Positions 43,001 through 53,234 of a DNA stretch of 64,000 nt are shown piece by piece. The notes under the pieces are model-generated. The model worked only from the letters and a program-made list of their open reading frames with translations, did no database searches and was not told where the DNA came from. Position 1 is the stretch's first letter; each line of letters opens with the position of its first letter. A program made the translations under genes and the position numbers. This stretch comes from Branchiostoma belcheri. Lineage: Eukaryota > Chordata > Leptocardii > Amphioxiformes > Branchiostomatidae. Where the stretch lies: contig NW_017804409.1 in assembly GCF_001625305.1 (NCBI RefSeq), positions 718,916 to 782,915 on the forward strand, given 5' to 3'.

Positions 43001-45231
43001 GTCGTCCTGGTCCAGAAACAGCTTCACGTCCTCCACAAACCTGCTCCCGAACCAGGCTGACGTGTCGGCCCTCTGTCGTAGACTGGTCGGGCATTTCTGG
43101 GGGAAGGGGGGTTGGGAAGGGCCTGTCAATGTACAACACTGTCACACATAGATATATATGGCCTATATATGATGTAACGTTTAATGTTTCAAAATGTTCA
43201 GCCATGATTGGTTGGTGGTTGGTTGGCAGTAGGTCAGCAGTGTTCTGGGCATATTTGGGGGGTCAAATAGGACTCAAATTTAACTGAAATGTGAGTCGGT
43301 CTGACCAGTGCAAGGACACTTAGACACTCGGACATGCAAGTCTTTTCAAGTTGAATAGAACACAAACGTTTACAAGATGACCAGAATAGTAGTACTGCAA
43401 CCGCTTACTGAAATCCTGTGTCGCGGGTCCGTGGCAAACGGCACTTCGGCTAATTCCGGCCTCACTCGCGGCGGGATCAACATGTCCAGCGCTTTGCCGT
43501 CACTCAGGTCCCCCCAGAACTCAAGCGAAGTCGAGGGTCTCCATTCGGTCATGTTCCTCTTGGCAGAGTCAAGCCTGAGTGAGTGAGCGTGGATGTGTGT
43601 GTGAAGAATTAAATCGTAACTGAGACTATGTGATGACGACATCTAAGAATGTAAAAGTAACGCTCTAATTATATTTCAGTCCATACCATGGTATGGATGA
43701 AATATATTGTGTTCCCTCATGTTTCTCCTTCTCCTTCTCCTCCTGCCAAACAGTCAAAGGGGTTCAACTCAGCCATCATTCAGCCAAATGACCTGAAATT
43801 TGGCATGGAGGTAGAGTGGGCAAATACCCCCAGACGTTTTTTTTTTTTCATTTTTTTGAATTTTTGCCTTTGAAAAATTTTTATGAAGGTTTTTTGGGGC
43901 ATTTTTCGACAAAAAAATGGATTTTTGGATCCTGAGCCCTGGTATTACAACCAAATGATATGACATTCGGTATAAGGGTACCTTGAACGGGTGTCTACAG
44001 AATAGCAGTCATGTATTTGGCATACACCACTTCCAAATGACTCATTTGGGGGACTTTAATGGCTATTTTCAGCAAAAAAAGGGCCAAAAGTGCTGTACCC
44101 GTTCCATGTTCTATCTAAAGAATGGCCGGTTCCATCCATGGAACACATGTTCCATTGCGGGTTACCTGAGGTCACATTGCACCTAAGTGGTGCGTAATGA
44201 CCCACACATTCAATTTTATGTGCCTAAGACCTTCAAAATGTATCAAATCTCATCATTGTTAGTTTTTGCATACCTGTAATAAGATTAGTAAAGCTTTCGA
44301 GATTCAAAGTACTTGTTCAAGTTGTTGTTGCATCTTTGTTTCTCATATAGCTACTATTTAATTCATTTATTTGAGAACCTTTGCCAGTTTTGCACTGGGG
44401 TAAGTTTGGAATAGTCCACTTTTGCATGGGAGGGAGATGGACTGAAATATGCTGTATTTGCTCCCAAGCAAATGCCGGCCTTTCTAGTTTGATCAGAATT
44501 TTTAAGATTACTAGTACCTTGATTATGTGGCTCTTATCGAAAATGATGGTATACATGACTACATACATATTCACTAGTTTTGAAAAAGGACGATATGCTA
44601 ACTAACTAGGGCTCAACCATGTGCTGCAGCTGGGTTAGTATTTTTCCCGGCCGGCAATATGCATTCATATACATTTTAGAAAAACGTTTTAAGAATCTTT
44701 ATCATATACATGTACTAGCCTGGATGCCATCATAGGTTGTGAGCTCCTATTAGCCTCTACCGCAGGTGTCGGGAAGCGACTGGAAAGAGTAGAAATTGAC
44801 CAAATAGACATATAATATGCCAGGGGAGTTGGTCCGCTAGCGCTCCCAAACTGTTCTCTTAGCTAGCCTAGACCAGCTCCCCTTGCATACTATATGTCTC
44901 TTTGGCTGATTGCTGCTCTTTCCAGCCGCTTCCTGAAGCCTGGTAGAGGCTAAGCTGAGCCGTATACGCTAACTCGGATGGCACCCATGCAGACTGCTTA
45001 CCGTACGCTAACAGGTAAAGCTCCCTTGATGATGCTCCTCCCGGCATATAGCCACAGATATAGCGACAACACGAAGACAAGACATAGCTGGATCCATCTT
45101 CGACAAAACGGGTATAACATGTACATCCGCCACATTATGGCACAAACTAGTATTTTCACGGTTTTAAACGGCGTATACAGGCTGGCGCAAGAGCGCATAT
45201 CCAACAAAAGCCAAGCGTAACAGGTGGGCAA
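37056..45231 (-). CDS. GalNAc alpha-2,6-sialyltransferase, ST6GALNAC1/2-like
   Basis: Golgi type II enzyme of family GT29 that would transfer sialic acid from CMP-sialic acid to O-linked GalNAc. Coding exons: 45231-45002, 43574-43409, 43096-42925, 42399-42213, 41551-41440, 40661-40552, 39566-39372, 37233-37056; all phases agree, 449 residues. Motifs: L ([13 protein letters not shown] from residue 225 to YPES at 279), S (HPDFIRY...[20 protein letters not shown], ending YGFG near 387), motif III (YYFD, 395-398) and VS (H413-x4-E418). HDYVFRVN, RPTTG and LHEEGII point to the ST6GALNAC1/2 branch rather than ST3GAL. N-glycosylation sites include NMT (84), NKT and NRT. Exon 1 is the least certain: it supplies a basic CRRW followed by a hydrophobic anchor (about 47-64) and ends in the phase required. 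A start at 45198 (438 residues) is equally possible. Confidence 0.88.
37379..37480 (+). pseudogene. LINE ORF2 C-terminal scrap
   Basis: [13 protein letters not shown], stop, [10 protein letters not shown] parallels the LINE end at 14440 and the minus copy at 58917. It lies in the last intron of the sialyltransferase. Confidence 0.6.
37625..39357. mobile_element. H2 family MITE split by a nested element
   Basis: Left end GGCCACAGCAAGTAATTTTT at 37625, right end ACTTGCTGTGGCC at 39357. The interior matches other H2 copies once 37661-38982 is removed. Flanking triplets are ATC and TTA, so the duplication is not preserved. Confidence 0.85.
37661..38977. mobile_element. Nested TIR element, 1317 bp
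   Basis: Ends GCTCGTTCTCATTGAAATGT and (mirrored) ACATTTGAATGAGAACGAGTG. CAGCG is duplicated at 37656-37660 and 38978-38982, and removing one copy restores the H2 sequence CATCAGCGCGCGCATTGA. Inside, TAACGGATGTTACA occurs three times (near 38236, 38399 and 38580). The ORFs are short (largest 80 codons) and resemble nothing I know; the superfamily is unassigned. Confidence 0.85.
39600..39790. mobile_element. Short TIR element, AGCCTCCGTAGCAGGC end
   Basis: Left TTAGCCTCCGTAGCAGGCTT and ACTGGGGGTTTGGTGGTCTT; right ACCCCAAGTTTTTGGCATGC. It is an inverted relative of 57877-58065. Confidence 0.65.
39791..40065. mobile_element. H3 family MITE, right part only
   Basis: GAAGGTTGAACAAGTGACTAA through CGCGCGGATGTCGTCCATAT matches H3 interiors. 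Both ends have been replaced by neighbouring elements. Confidence 0.65.
40066..40535 (+). mobile_element. LINE 3' end
   Basis: [19 protein letters not shown], then [19 protein letters not shown] and a stop at 40285 is the characteristic ORF2 C-terminus (YNTR...W-N-x-L-P). The 3' UTR ends with CTCATGGGGCTAAAGGGC and an (AATCAAA)n tail. The element ends about 17 bases from the donor of sialyltransferase exon 6. Confidence 0.8.
40843..41095 (+). mobile_element. tRNA-derived SINE
   Basis: Box A-like TGTGGCGTAGCGGCAGAGTG, box B GGGTTCGAGTCC, then AAAGGCACTTTACACGGCTT and a short A-rich tail. It lies in a sialyltransferase intron. Confidence 0.75.
41096..41439. other. Sialyltransferase intron, no feature
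   Basis: AT-rich intron DNA; overlapping ORFs on both strands lack support. Confidence 0.4.
41565..41848. mobile_element. M family element
   Basis: Near-complete copy from GTTTACCGAAGGAAAACAT to GCAAACGTTACTTCTCTAG. Its left end starts 14 bases from the exon 5 acceptor, so it may have shaped that intron's branch region. Confidence 0.8.
41849..42212. other. Sialyltransferase intron remainder
   Basis: Nothing recognised. Confidence 0.4.
42650..42902. mobile_element. M family element next to an exon
   Basis: ACGTCTGTCACCATGGTAAC through GAATTAACAGAGCAGACCAT to GCAAATGTTACCTTTCTAG. It ends 23 bases from the donor of sialyltransferase exon 3. Confidence 0.75.
43600..44284. other. First sialyltransferase intron, left part
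   Basis: Contains poly-T/A-rich DNA (43830-43920) and repeated CCAAATGA-(C/T)ATGACATT-like phrases. No element ends identified. Confidence 0.4.
44285..44500 (+). repeat. Interspersed repeat, copy of 20230-20480
   Basis: Same block order as the other copy; lies in the first sialyltransferase intron. Confidence 0.75.
44735..44962. mobile_element. Palindromic element
   Basis: TTAGCCTCTACCGCAGGTGT...CAGGGGAGTTGGTCCGCTAG mirrors CTAGACCAGCTCCCCTTGCA...GCCTGGTAGAGGCTAA. Same family as 54498-54690, more diverged. Confidence 0.75.
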
Positions 45232-46127
45232 TATCGAGGACGATTCAAAAGTAACTGCCGGTCAGTTTTCCCAATACTGTAGTCTGTTGGCTTGCGCCAG
45301 CTGTTTTCACCATACACACATATGCTTTATGAGAAGCTCATGAGAGGTCATGAGGGAACGGGTAAGAATAACCTCGGATAGAACATAATGTTACCATCAT
45401 TTGATTTTGCAAGTCCTAATAAATCTATACACATATTTACATATACACATACGTGATATGAAATACATATAGCGATGTACTGTATAATATTATGAGAGTG
45501 GGGGCTTGTATAGGCTTATATATGGTATGGGTTATGGCCGTTAGTTTTGGTCGTTTCTGATAGCCGTCTTGAGATAAATAAATGAATAAATTTCTGTACT
45601 TTTAAGTCACGTAAATGAAAACAGAGCCGCTAGGGTCATGCGTGTGTTTGGTGGTAGACTGCAGCCTAGATCTTCTTACACGTGGTGGCAGCTGGCCATA
45701 TCACACCGAACGACTTGTTACACCTTGCTGGACACAAGTTATATGCTCCTATTATTTCCTCAAGTTCTTGTGATTAACAGTGGAAGTGTCCTATACATAC
45801 AGGTGCTGATCTCAGATATCTGCTGCATTGTTTCTATAAACCGGTAGAGGACGCTGCACATAGTGTTTTAAAGATGGCAGAAAAACGTGACAAAAGACAC
45901 ATTTAAGATTTAGATAATCGGGCAAAATTAAGACAAACCTTATAATGTGTGAATTGTTGTCGTTATAAAATAAATGTTTATTTGTTTATTTGATGATGGT
46001 AGTTGGCAATCTAATCAGGATATCGAATGTCAACATCGCTTTTGTGTTTCCGTTGCGTTTGTTTTGACCTTCGACCCTCCGATAGAGAGACGAGGAAGAT
46101 TTGTCGTGATTTTGTTCCTCCCAAAAA
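45232..46127. promoter_or_regulatory. Divergent region between sialyltransferase and zinc-finger gene
   Basis: About 900 bases hold the 5' ends of both genes. 45610-45740 resembles a LINE tail on the minus strand (CACACCGAACGACTTGTTAC, compare 59740). No TATA box or initiator can be assigned by eye. Confidence 0.4.
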
Positions 46128-46128
46128 G
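46040..46128 (+). other. Possible 5' UTR exon of the zinc-finger gene
   Basis: Non-coding stretch ending in CCCAAAAAG/GTAAGAAG, a strong donor. The coding part begins right after an acceptor at 47735, so an upstream non-coding exon is needed. The left boundary is a guess. Confidence 0.35.
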
Positions 46129-46599
46129 GTAAGAAGACTGTGTGACTTGTAGAGCCATCTTTACCGCCCAGGGACCAGCTAACATGTGCTGAACCATCTA
46201 GGTCAATAGCTACAAGCTCATCTTCAAATTGCCTGAAAAATCTTAATGATCATAATATTTTTTTTATGCATGCGAGGGGGGGGCATAAAAGACAAAACAT
46301 GTGGCTAAAAAGGCACAAAATAACGTATATATTGAAAAAGAGAGAAAAACTGATAGGTGTTAAATGACCTCATTTACATAATCAAGGAGAAAATGCGAAT
46401 AACAACATGGAAATTGACGGGAATTTCGTACTTTAGTATGAGTCATTTGGATCACTGTGGCCTCATTAGCATAATTGATTAACTGTGTTTGTTAAATAGA
46501 TTATGCTACAGTAGCCTGACAGCCTTATTTGCTAAGATAATACATTAATAGTTTTGACAGCTTGTGTGATTTGAGTGTAGAAGATTATCAAGTTGGGAC

Positions 46600-47165
46600 T
46601 TGAAATACTGTGTACACATACCTTAGTGGGGCCCGCATGCCCTTTTCCGTAGAGCGTAATCAGCCATTTTAATTCTACGTAGTCGTAGAGCATAGACAGA
46701 CCGCTCTAATTCAACGTAGAGCATAATTGGTGGATATTGCGTAGAGTGTAATTCGCGTTTTAATTCTACATAATGCATTGTAGCCACTTGGAATTTATCG
46801 TAAAGCGTAATCGCTGCTGTAGCGTAATACATAGCTGGCTCTCAAAATTTAGCTTAGAGTGTTGTCGGGACCCCCCCATGCAGGCCCACCTTTGTGCAGG
46901 TAAAATTTATTCACGACATACAGTTCGGCGTTCTGACAACGCCAAATTTTGAGAGCTGGCTACATATTTCAGAAGCCTCTCGATTACGCTTTACAATAAA
47001 TTCCAAGTGGCTACAACGCATTACGTAGAATTAAAATGGCGAATACGCTCTGCGCAAAATGCGCCAACTACGCTCTACGTTGAATTAGAGCGGTCCATCT
47101 ACACTCTACATAGAATTAAAATGGTCGATTGCGCTCTATGCAAAAGTGGCATGCAGGCCCCCATA
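46600..47165. repeat. Large palindrome of degenerate CTCTACG/GTAATTC words
   Basis: 46620-46860 and 46930-47160 are inverted and each is built from ill-matched repeats of ATTACGCTCTACGTTGAATT. Outer parts are GGGGCCCGCATGCC and GGCATGCAGGCCCC. The loop has AAATTTATTCACGACATACA, also at 47588. Two mirrored Leu/Arg-rich ORFs are by-products. Confidence 0.75.
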
Positions 47166-47174
47166 TGGACCTTT

Positions 47175-47578
47175 AGTGCTAATCTCCAAGCAGATCATAC
47201 GGTGGCAAGGCAGTATCCATTGGCCAGAGGAGTGTCCATTAGTCACCGATGTATATATTATTTATTGCATTGACCTCTGACCCTCAAACAATCTCTTACC
47301 TCATTAGTTTGTTGTATATAGAATAGGATGGGTTAAGTTAAGTAATAGTTAAGTAATAGCTAGGTACAGGTTGTTGTATTTTATGTGTGGCAACAAGCAA
47401 GTGTATATACGTTTGTGTTATAAGTTTGTAAAATGTTTTTAAGACTCCAGGAAGAATAGTGAGTATATGCGTATGCTTATACTCACTAATGGAGATCCTT
47501 CAAATAAACAAATAAACATAAACCGATGGCCAATTGATACTGTCTTGCCACCTTAAGGTCTTCTTGGAGATCACTTAG
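47175..47578. mobile_element. TIR element next to the palindrome
   Basis: AATCTCCAAGCAGATCATAC and GTGGCAAGGCAGTATCCATT mirror AATTGATACTGTCTTGCCAC and CTTCTTGGAGATCACTTAG. The interior ends like a LINE tail (ACTCACTAATGGAGATCCTT CAAATAAAC). Confidence 0.6.
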
Positions 47579-47739
47579 TGCAAGTGAAATTTATTTACGA
47601 CATACAGTTCTGTACACAAGGACTTGTGTATTCTAGCTTCATGTATTCTAAGTCCATGGTATCACTGATCAACTGTGATGCTATTAAAAAAAGATTGATC
47701 TCTTCATGAGTACTCTCTCTTGGGCTTTTTGTCAGGAAC

Positions 47740-50700
47740 ATGGAAGGAGGTTCAAATTCAAAAGAGGTGAAAAATGAAGAAGAAGAAGTTCTTCCTAGTC
47801 ATAAGGATTCCTGGGAGTGTGGCAGTGGTGAGACAGAGACACAACCTGAAACACACCAACATCAACATGCACACCTAGAGGCACACCAAGGCACAGAGGA
47901 GACTGATCTGTACCTGTACACCATCATTCACTTTCAGGAAGATGCAGGTATGTACTGTTCACCTTGAACTAAAGGTTCGTGGCGTCGTGTGGTGTAGTGG
48001 TACATCACTGGACTATGAAACAGGGAGACCCGGGTTCGATTCCGGGTCGTACCCGAACAAGTCCAAACATGCGCCGCGACGTTGTACCCTTGGGAAAGGT
48101 ACTTTACACGACTTTCCTCACTTCACTCAGGTGAAAATGAGTACCTAGCTTCGGCTAGGGACGTCCCTCGGATAGGACGTTAAATGGAGGTCCCGTGTTT
48201 GGGAGAGCCACACCCCACGCACGTTAAAGAACCCACCACACTTATCGAAAAGAGTAGGGGACCTTCCCGGTGTGAGTGGGTCAAACATTACAGTCTGGTC
48301 TCAGGTTTGACATCTTTGAAGAGGTGATAGTCACCTGTTATGTCAATCCTTCCACAAATGTGGTAAATCTTCATAAATAAATAAAGGCATCCAATGCAAT
48401 TTCAGGGCGACAAAACTGAATTTTCATAGTCTATTTTCTGGTCATTCTATTAATATACTCATTTGAAATGATGATAAGCAAGTTGAATCAGTTCTATCCC
48501 ATAGCATACTGATATCTGTGAAGCAAAACTGTGATGTCATTCGACTGATAGAAAACAGTTACTTGTTTGGTATTGTAGGGTGGTTTTAGTTATTATCTAT
48601 GGGCAGTAACCAATAAAATTAAGAGATGCCTCACAAAGCTTGTGTAATAGTAAGACAGATTTCTTCGTCCAGATTATTTTTCAAAATTGTACCTTGAAGT
48701 TGAATGCCTTTTAAAATTGAATGGCTTTTATAAAAAGTTGAATGTCTTTTACAATTGAATGGATTTTTAAAAAGTTGAATGCCTTTTACAATTAAATGGA
48801 TTTAAAAAAAGTTGAATGCCTTTTACAATTGAATGGATTTTAAAAAAGTTGAATGCCTTTTACAATTGAATGGCTTTCAAAAAAAGTTGAATGCCTTTTA
48901 AAATTGAATGACTTTAAAAAAAGTACATCTAGAATAGGAAGAAGCTCATTGTTGAATGCTGAAAGTGGGAGTGTTTCGGGCATGCTACCGCAGGAAATTT
49001 TGTACCTCTTTTTACTAATTTTAGCTTTCTGAAATGCTATTTTCCACATTTTAAGGGGTAATTTTTTATGGGTTCAAAATGCATTTCCATTGTCAATGTT
49101 ATTTCCATAGATGGTGAAGAAATGGAGACCATAGAAGACCCTGAATCTGTGGAGGATGCCGAATGTGGGACTACTGAACTCCAGTGTGACCCCGTGTCCC
49201 AGAGTGAGGCTGAGGTGACCCCTGACCCGGACACGCCCCCAGACGCGGAGGTCCGCCCACCGGTTCAGTTCCACTGTGCAGATTGTGATTTCAAGTACGT
49301 CATTGGTTTCTATCTGACAGGGTTTTAAAGCGATATTAGGCCACACCAATTTAATTTCTTGGTTAACGGACGGGCAAAAAAAAATAAAAATAAAAACAGG
49401 CCTAGGCATCCTATTATGGCCCAAAATGGTACAATAGGAGCCATGAAGTCAACACACCAGGCTGGTTCAAAATTTAAACAATGAATTTTGAACTTTTAAT
49501 GATACCACTGCATTGAAAGATGGAATAACTGTAACAACTAGGAAGAAAAGGACTGTTTTCAATTGTTCAGGGCAAAATGTGAGCATTTTGCAGTTGATTC
49601 TGAATTTTTATTTTTATTTGCAAATCAGGAAAAAATGAAGCGGGGGCGAACCCGTTAACCAAGAAATTAAATTGGTGTGGCCTTATGTAAGATTTTTGCA
49701 CCAAAACTGTAAATATAAACTAAAAAGGTAACATTTTGAAAACAAATGCACAATGTTTACCTTCGCATGTGGTCTACTCTGTTAATTCTACATTCACATA
49801 TATGGTGACAGATGTCTAAATCCCTCCTGCTATGAAATTGCAACATGATGTAACCCAACACCTGTTACCATGGTGATAGACTGTCTGGTTCAGGTCATTG
49901 ACCTTTTGTGTTTGGAGAAGAGGAAACTGAGCAAAAACAAGTTTGGTAAACATGATAATTGAAATTTTCTCATCTAGATTGTCATTTTCAATAACTTTCA
50001 ACATATTAATATCGCTATTTCGCTTTTCTGGCAACTCAGTGCAGCGCAAGAATAAGTTGCGCCAGGTCTGCTGTATTTTTAGGAGGTTCCTAAAAAGAAT
50101 GTAAACAAACAACATGGCCGCGATCCATGCTAGCGGCAAGGAGTTGGCAGTTTTCCAACACGTTTTTGCGGTGCAACGACGTTCTTTTACTTCGAAAATG
50201 TCATTGTGAACCCAGGTAGGATTATTGCACAAGAAAATGTGTAAAACAACAATGTTTAAAATAATGAAAATCTTACATAATATCGCTTTAATCATCACAA
50301 GTCAAATAACAATCTTCACTCACTCACTTCACTGTCCAGGATTTCACTTCACAAATAAGGTCACGTGTTTGTAAACCGTAACTCTCGCGAGATCACGTTG
50401 TGAAGTGATTGGTCATTTATTATCCTGATGAAGGTGACAGTGGTCGCTGAAAATTTGATCTCTGTGTAAATTGTGTGTTGGAATAAATGTGTACAACATT
50501 TTACTATGATTAGGCCACAGCAAGTAATTTTTATGGATGACATCAGCGCGCGCATTGATTTTCACCAAAAAAAAAAACAAGAAATTTTGTAGCCTTCTGA
50601 CAGTGGTCAACATGCCGAAAATGGGCAAAGATGTCTGTTGCCATGCCGGAAGGTGGATGGCAGATAACTATGAAGAGATGAGACAAGAAAAGGCTCTGAT

Positions 50701-52357
50701 TTAATGTTTTGTTTCTTACTTTGATGCAGTGATATGTGATGTTGGCTGTGTATATGTGATGTTCCCACTGAATACAAACCATTTGTACAATGATTGAGTC
50801 AAAATTTTAAAATGTAGGAACCTTGTTTTTTTCGGCCCGCCTTGTTTTTTTTTCGCCCGCACGCATTAGATTTGGAGTCTGCGGAGGATGTCATCCATAA
50901 AATTTACTTGCTGTGGCCTTACTACCAACACAGATGAACTTTTATGATGTTCTGATCCGTGTATGTTGTCCCTGCTTTTTGCTTACAGAAGTACTATACG
51001 TTCCAAAATGGAGGGTCATATCAAAGATCAAGACCACAGCTATGGTTGCGGAGGGTGCGCCTTCAAGTCCAAGTGGAACCGCAGCTGGCGCAAACACATG
51101 CAGCGGAAACACGGGATGCTCAAACGGAGCGTCTACCACCAGCTCATGTACCAATGCGGGGAATGCGGCTACACCACCAAAGCGCGTAAAGCCATCAACA
51201 TGCACATTCGCAAGCATTCCGGCGAGCGTCCATTCAAATGCAGCCAGTGTAACTACGCCGCGAAAGACAAGAGCACACTCCGGAGGCACAGCAAGTGTCA
51301 CGGTGGCGGCGGACGGTTTACGTGCGAGATCTGTAACTTCTCTACCTCACAGAAAACCACACTGGGAAAACACATGAAAAGTCACAACGTAGGGGACAGG
51401 TATCCGTGTATGTTCTGTCACTTTGTGACCAGAGTAGAGAGCGATCTTGCCATCCACGTAAGAGAGAGCCATCCGCCGAGTATTTATCAGTGTCCGCACT
51501 GTGCGTACTCCACCGCTCTTCTTGCCAACTTCAGTAGGCACATGAGGAAACACACGGGGGTTAAACCCTTTAAGTGCGATGTGTGTAACTACGCCACCGC
51601 CGTTCAGAGCAACCTGGTCAGGCACAAACGTACGCACACCAACGAAAAACCATTCATGTGCAAGGAGTGCAGCTATGCGACTTCCGTACAGAGCAACTTG
51701 GTGCGCCATGTGAACACGCAGCACATGGACGTGATGCTGTACCACTGCAACCACTGCGGTTACTCGTCTAACTTCCGTGGAAACATGATCCGACACTTGT
51801 CCGCCCAGCATTCCAAGAAAGTCTGTAAGGAAGCGGACTCTAGCACGGGCGCCGTCTCTTCTAGTGCAGAAGACAGAAACACAGGAGACCAAACAGCCGG
51901 CCCGAGCTCTAGTCCCGAACAGCGGTACACCTACGTCCAAGTGGAAGCATCGGGTACCGTTGGTTACCGCGATGGCGGTTCCACCGCGTCGAGTTTCGCG
52001 GGAGAAGAGGAGGGAGAACGAGTTCACGTCGTTCACCTTCAAGAAGGACAAGAAACGGGTCACATCGAGAGCGTGGAGACAACAGAAGCGCCGGGTTCAA
52101 GCGCGGAAGAGTCGCACGGAGACTTACAAGTGATACAAACGGAAGACGGGCACCTCCTCGCGGTGGACCCGTCCTTCGTACGAAACATCGCGGAGGGGAA
52201 ACAGGTGCACATCCTGGTGCGCGACCACCACGCATCCCGCAATGCCGAGGGCATGGAACAGGAAGTGGAAGATACCATTTCTGAGGAAGATGAGGGGAAG
52301 ACAAACACACCACCTGATGACCCTCCTATTTCAACAGAAACTGCAGAAGAAAAATGA
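47740..52357 (+). CDS. Ten-finger C2H2 zinc-finger protein
   Basis: Likely nuclear DNA-binding regulator; not assigned to a named orthologue. Coding exons 47740-47947, 49111-49294 and 50989-52357 join in phase to 586 residues. Residues 1-123 are acidic, with a His/Gln patch (HQHQHAHLEAH). Ten fingers occupy about 124-405: most fit C-x2-C-x12-H-x3-5-H, with Tyr or Phe after the second Cys (for example CDVCNYAT, CKECSYAT), as in the ZFP64/REST-like type. The last intron cuts finger 1 between Phe130 and Lys131. Fingers 8 and 9 share the recognition stretch VQSNLVRH. Residues 406-586 are Ser/Glu-rich without a known domain. The start ATG is four bases after a splice acceptor. The third exon is more GC-rich than surrounding DNA. 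Intron 2 contains H1, M and H2 insertions. Confidence 0.92.
47975..48385 (+). mobile_element. tRNA-derived SINE, full-length looking
   Basis: Starts GTGGTGTAGTGGTACATCAC (box A-like) and GGGTTCGATTCCGGG (box B). The body has TAGGGACGTCCCTCGGATAG and ACGCACGTTAAAGAACCCAC and ends in (AAATAAAT). It lies in the first intron of the zinc-finger gene. Confidence 0.8.
48386..48600 (+). repeat. Interspersed repeat, AAAGGCATCCAATGC family
   Basis: Matches 13634 and 13999: GGCATCCAATGCAATTTCAG and CATAGCATACTGATATCTGT. Confidence 0.7.
48699..48922. repeat. 37-bp AT-rich tandem repeat, six units
   Basis: Unit GTTGAATGCCTTTTACAATT followed by GAATGGATTTTAAAAAA. It lies about 190 bases upstream of the second coding exon of the zinc-finger gene. 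Confidence 0.9.
49339..49682. mobile_element. H1 family MITE, reference-quality copy
   Basis: TTA exactly duplicated, ends GGCCACACCAATTTAATT and its complement. The ORF on the minus strand at 49074-49424 is a by-product. It lies 44 bases past the second coding exon donor. Confidence 0.88.
49722..49960. mobile_element. M family element
   Basis: Diverged copy from AAAAGGTAACATTTTGAAAA through CACCTGTTACCATGGTGATA to AGTTTGGTAAACATG. Confidence 0.7.
49961..50412. other. Zinc-finger gene intron, no feature
   Basis: A 160-codon minus-strand ORF (49816-50298) runs into the M element and has hydrophobic stretches. It carries no recognised domain and no splice context. Confidence 0.45.
50413..50505 (+). 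repeat. F-type element fragment
   Basis: CCTGATGAAGGTGACAGTGG, GTCGCTGAAAATTTGATC and a GTTGGAATAAATGTGTACAA tail: one arm only. Confidence 0.6.
50513..50918. mobile_element. H2 family MITE
   Basis: TTA on both sides, complete ends. It ends 70 bases before the acceptor of the large zinc-finger exon. Confidence 0.88.
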
Positions 52358-52398
52358 AGTTGGACTGAATGCTTTTTAGATACGGATATGTCTGTGCT

Positions 52399-52489
52399 AA
52401 TAAATCATGAAAAAAAATAAGTCTATAGAAAGGCAAAGATATGAACTTGTCATAACGATATACATTGTACATGTGTGGAAAGGAATAAA
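52399..52489 (+). terminator. Zinc-finger gene polyadenylation signals
   Basis: AATAAA at 52399-52404 and again at 52484-52489, 42 and 127 bases after the stop codon. Confidence 0.6.
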
Positions 52490-52499
52490 GATCTATGAT

Positions 52500-53234
52500 G
52501 AGAAATTTTGAATAGAGCAGTTGTAAGTTGTCCCTGAGTAGATACTAGTGATGTAAACGTTGGGCAGGAATAAGAAAATTCTTGCTTGTATTATCAGGGT
52601 CAAAAGTGACTTTCTTTGTTGTATTTCTGTAGTAAGATATCAAACTAACCGACATCTCACACACATGAAACCTGTGAGATTCTGTGCACATAGACATTAT
52701 AAACGAACACTATGTATGAGAACATTTAGGCAATAAAATGTCGGGTGTACCGTTGGACACAAGATTTCTTGCACGACACTGTTGTCTGAGGACCTGCACT
52801 TTTTCAATTGGCCGCTATGCGGCGCTGTGAGACTGCTTTAGTGGTCGAGGCTTGCACCTTTCAGTCGACAGAGATCGCTATTGTTTGCAAGCGGGTAAAA
52901 AGGATATACCGTCGCCCAAAGTGACTTAAATGTGCCTTCGTAATCACTATGGCAATTCTCTTGGACCAGAATTTCAAGTAAATCGTATAGCACCTCAAAC
53001 AAAAAGGCAGTACTCCAAAAAAAACTTGCTACACTTGGTTTCCTCTCTTCAATACGGCATGTCCACATATTCACCTTGTTCAGTGGTGACTTCAGTTTAT
53101 AGCAACTTATTGCCAATTTATAGACAACAGAAGGCCAAAAGAGCCTTTTATATAGTGGGTTCACGAGATAATGCATTTATTTGGAGATTGTTACATATTT
53201 GCCAACGAAGTCCAACCACCGATTAGACTATATA
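52500..53234. other. No feature recognised
   Basis: Downstream of the zinc-finger gene. Overlapping ORFs at 52838-53176 (minus) and 52930-53226 (plus) are mirror shadows with no motif. Confidence 0.4.

Noticed and set aside
44978..45220. Plus-strand ORF of 80 codons
   Set aside because: It is the antisense shadow of the proposed sialyltransferase first exon, whose splice phase fits the rest of the gene.
47975..48050. tRNA gene (also 18520-18600, 27677-27750, 40850-40920)
   Set aside because: Box A and box B are present but the cloverleaf is degraded and each is the head of a longer dispersed repeat, so they are SINEs.
49816..50298. 160-codon minus-strand ORF with hydrophobic segments
   Set aside because: Its end lies in an M transposon and it sits inside the intron of the zinc-finger gene with no promoter or splice signals.
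51347..52063. 238-codon minus-strand ORF
   Set aside because: Antisense shadow of the large zinc-finger exon; Cys/His spacing is only meaningful on the plus strand.
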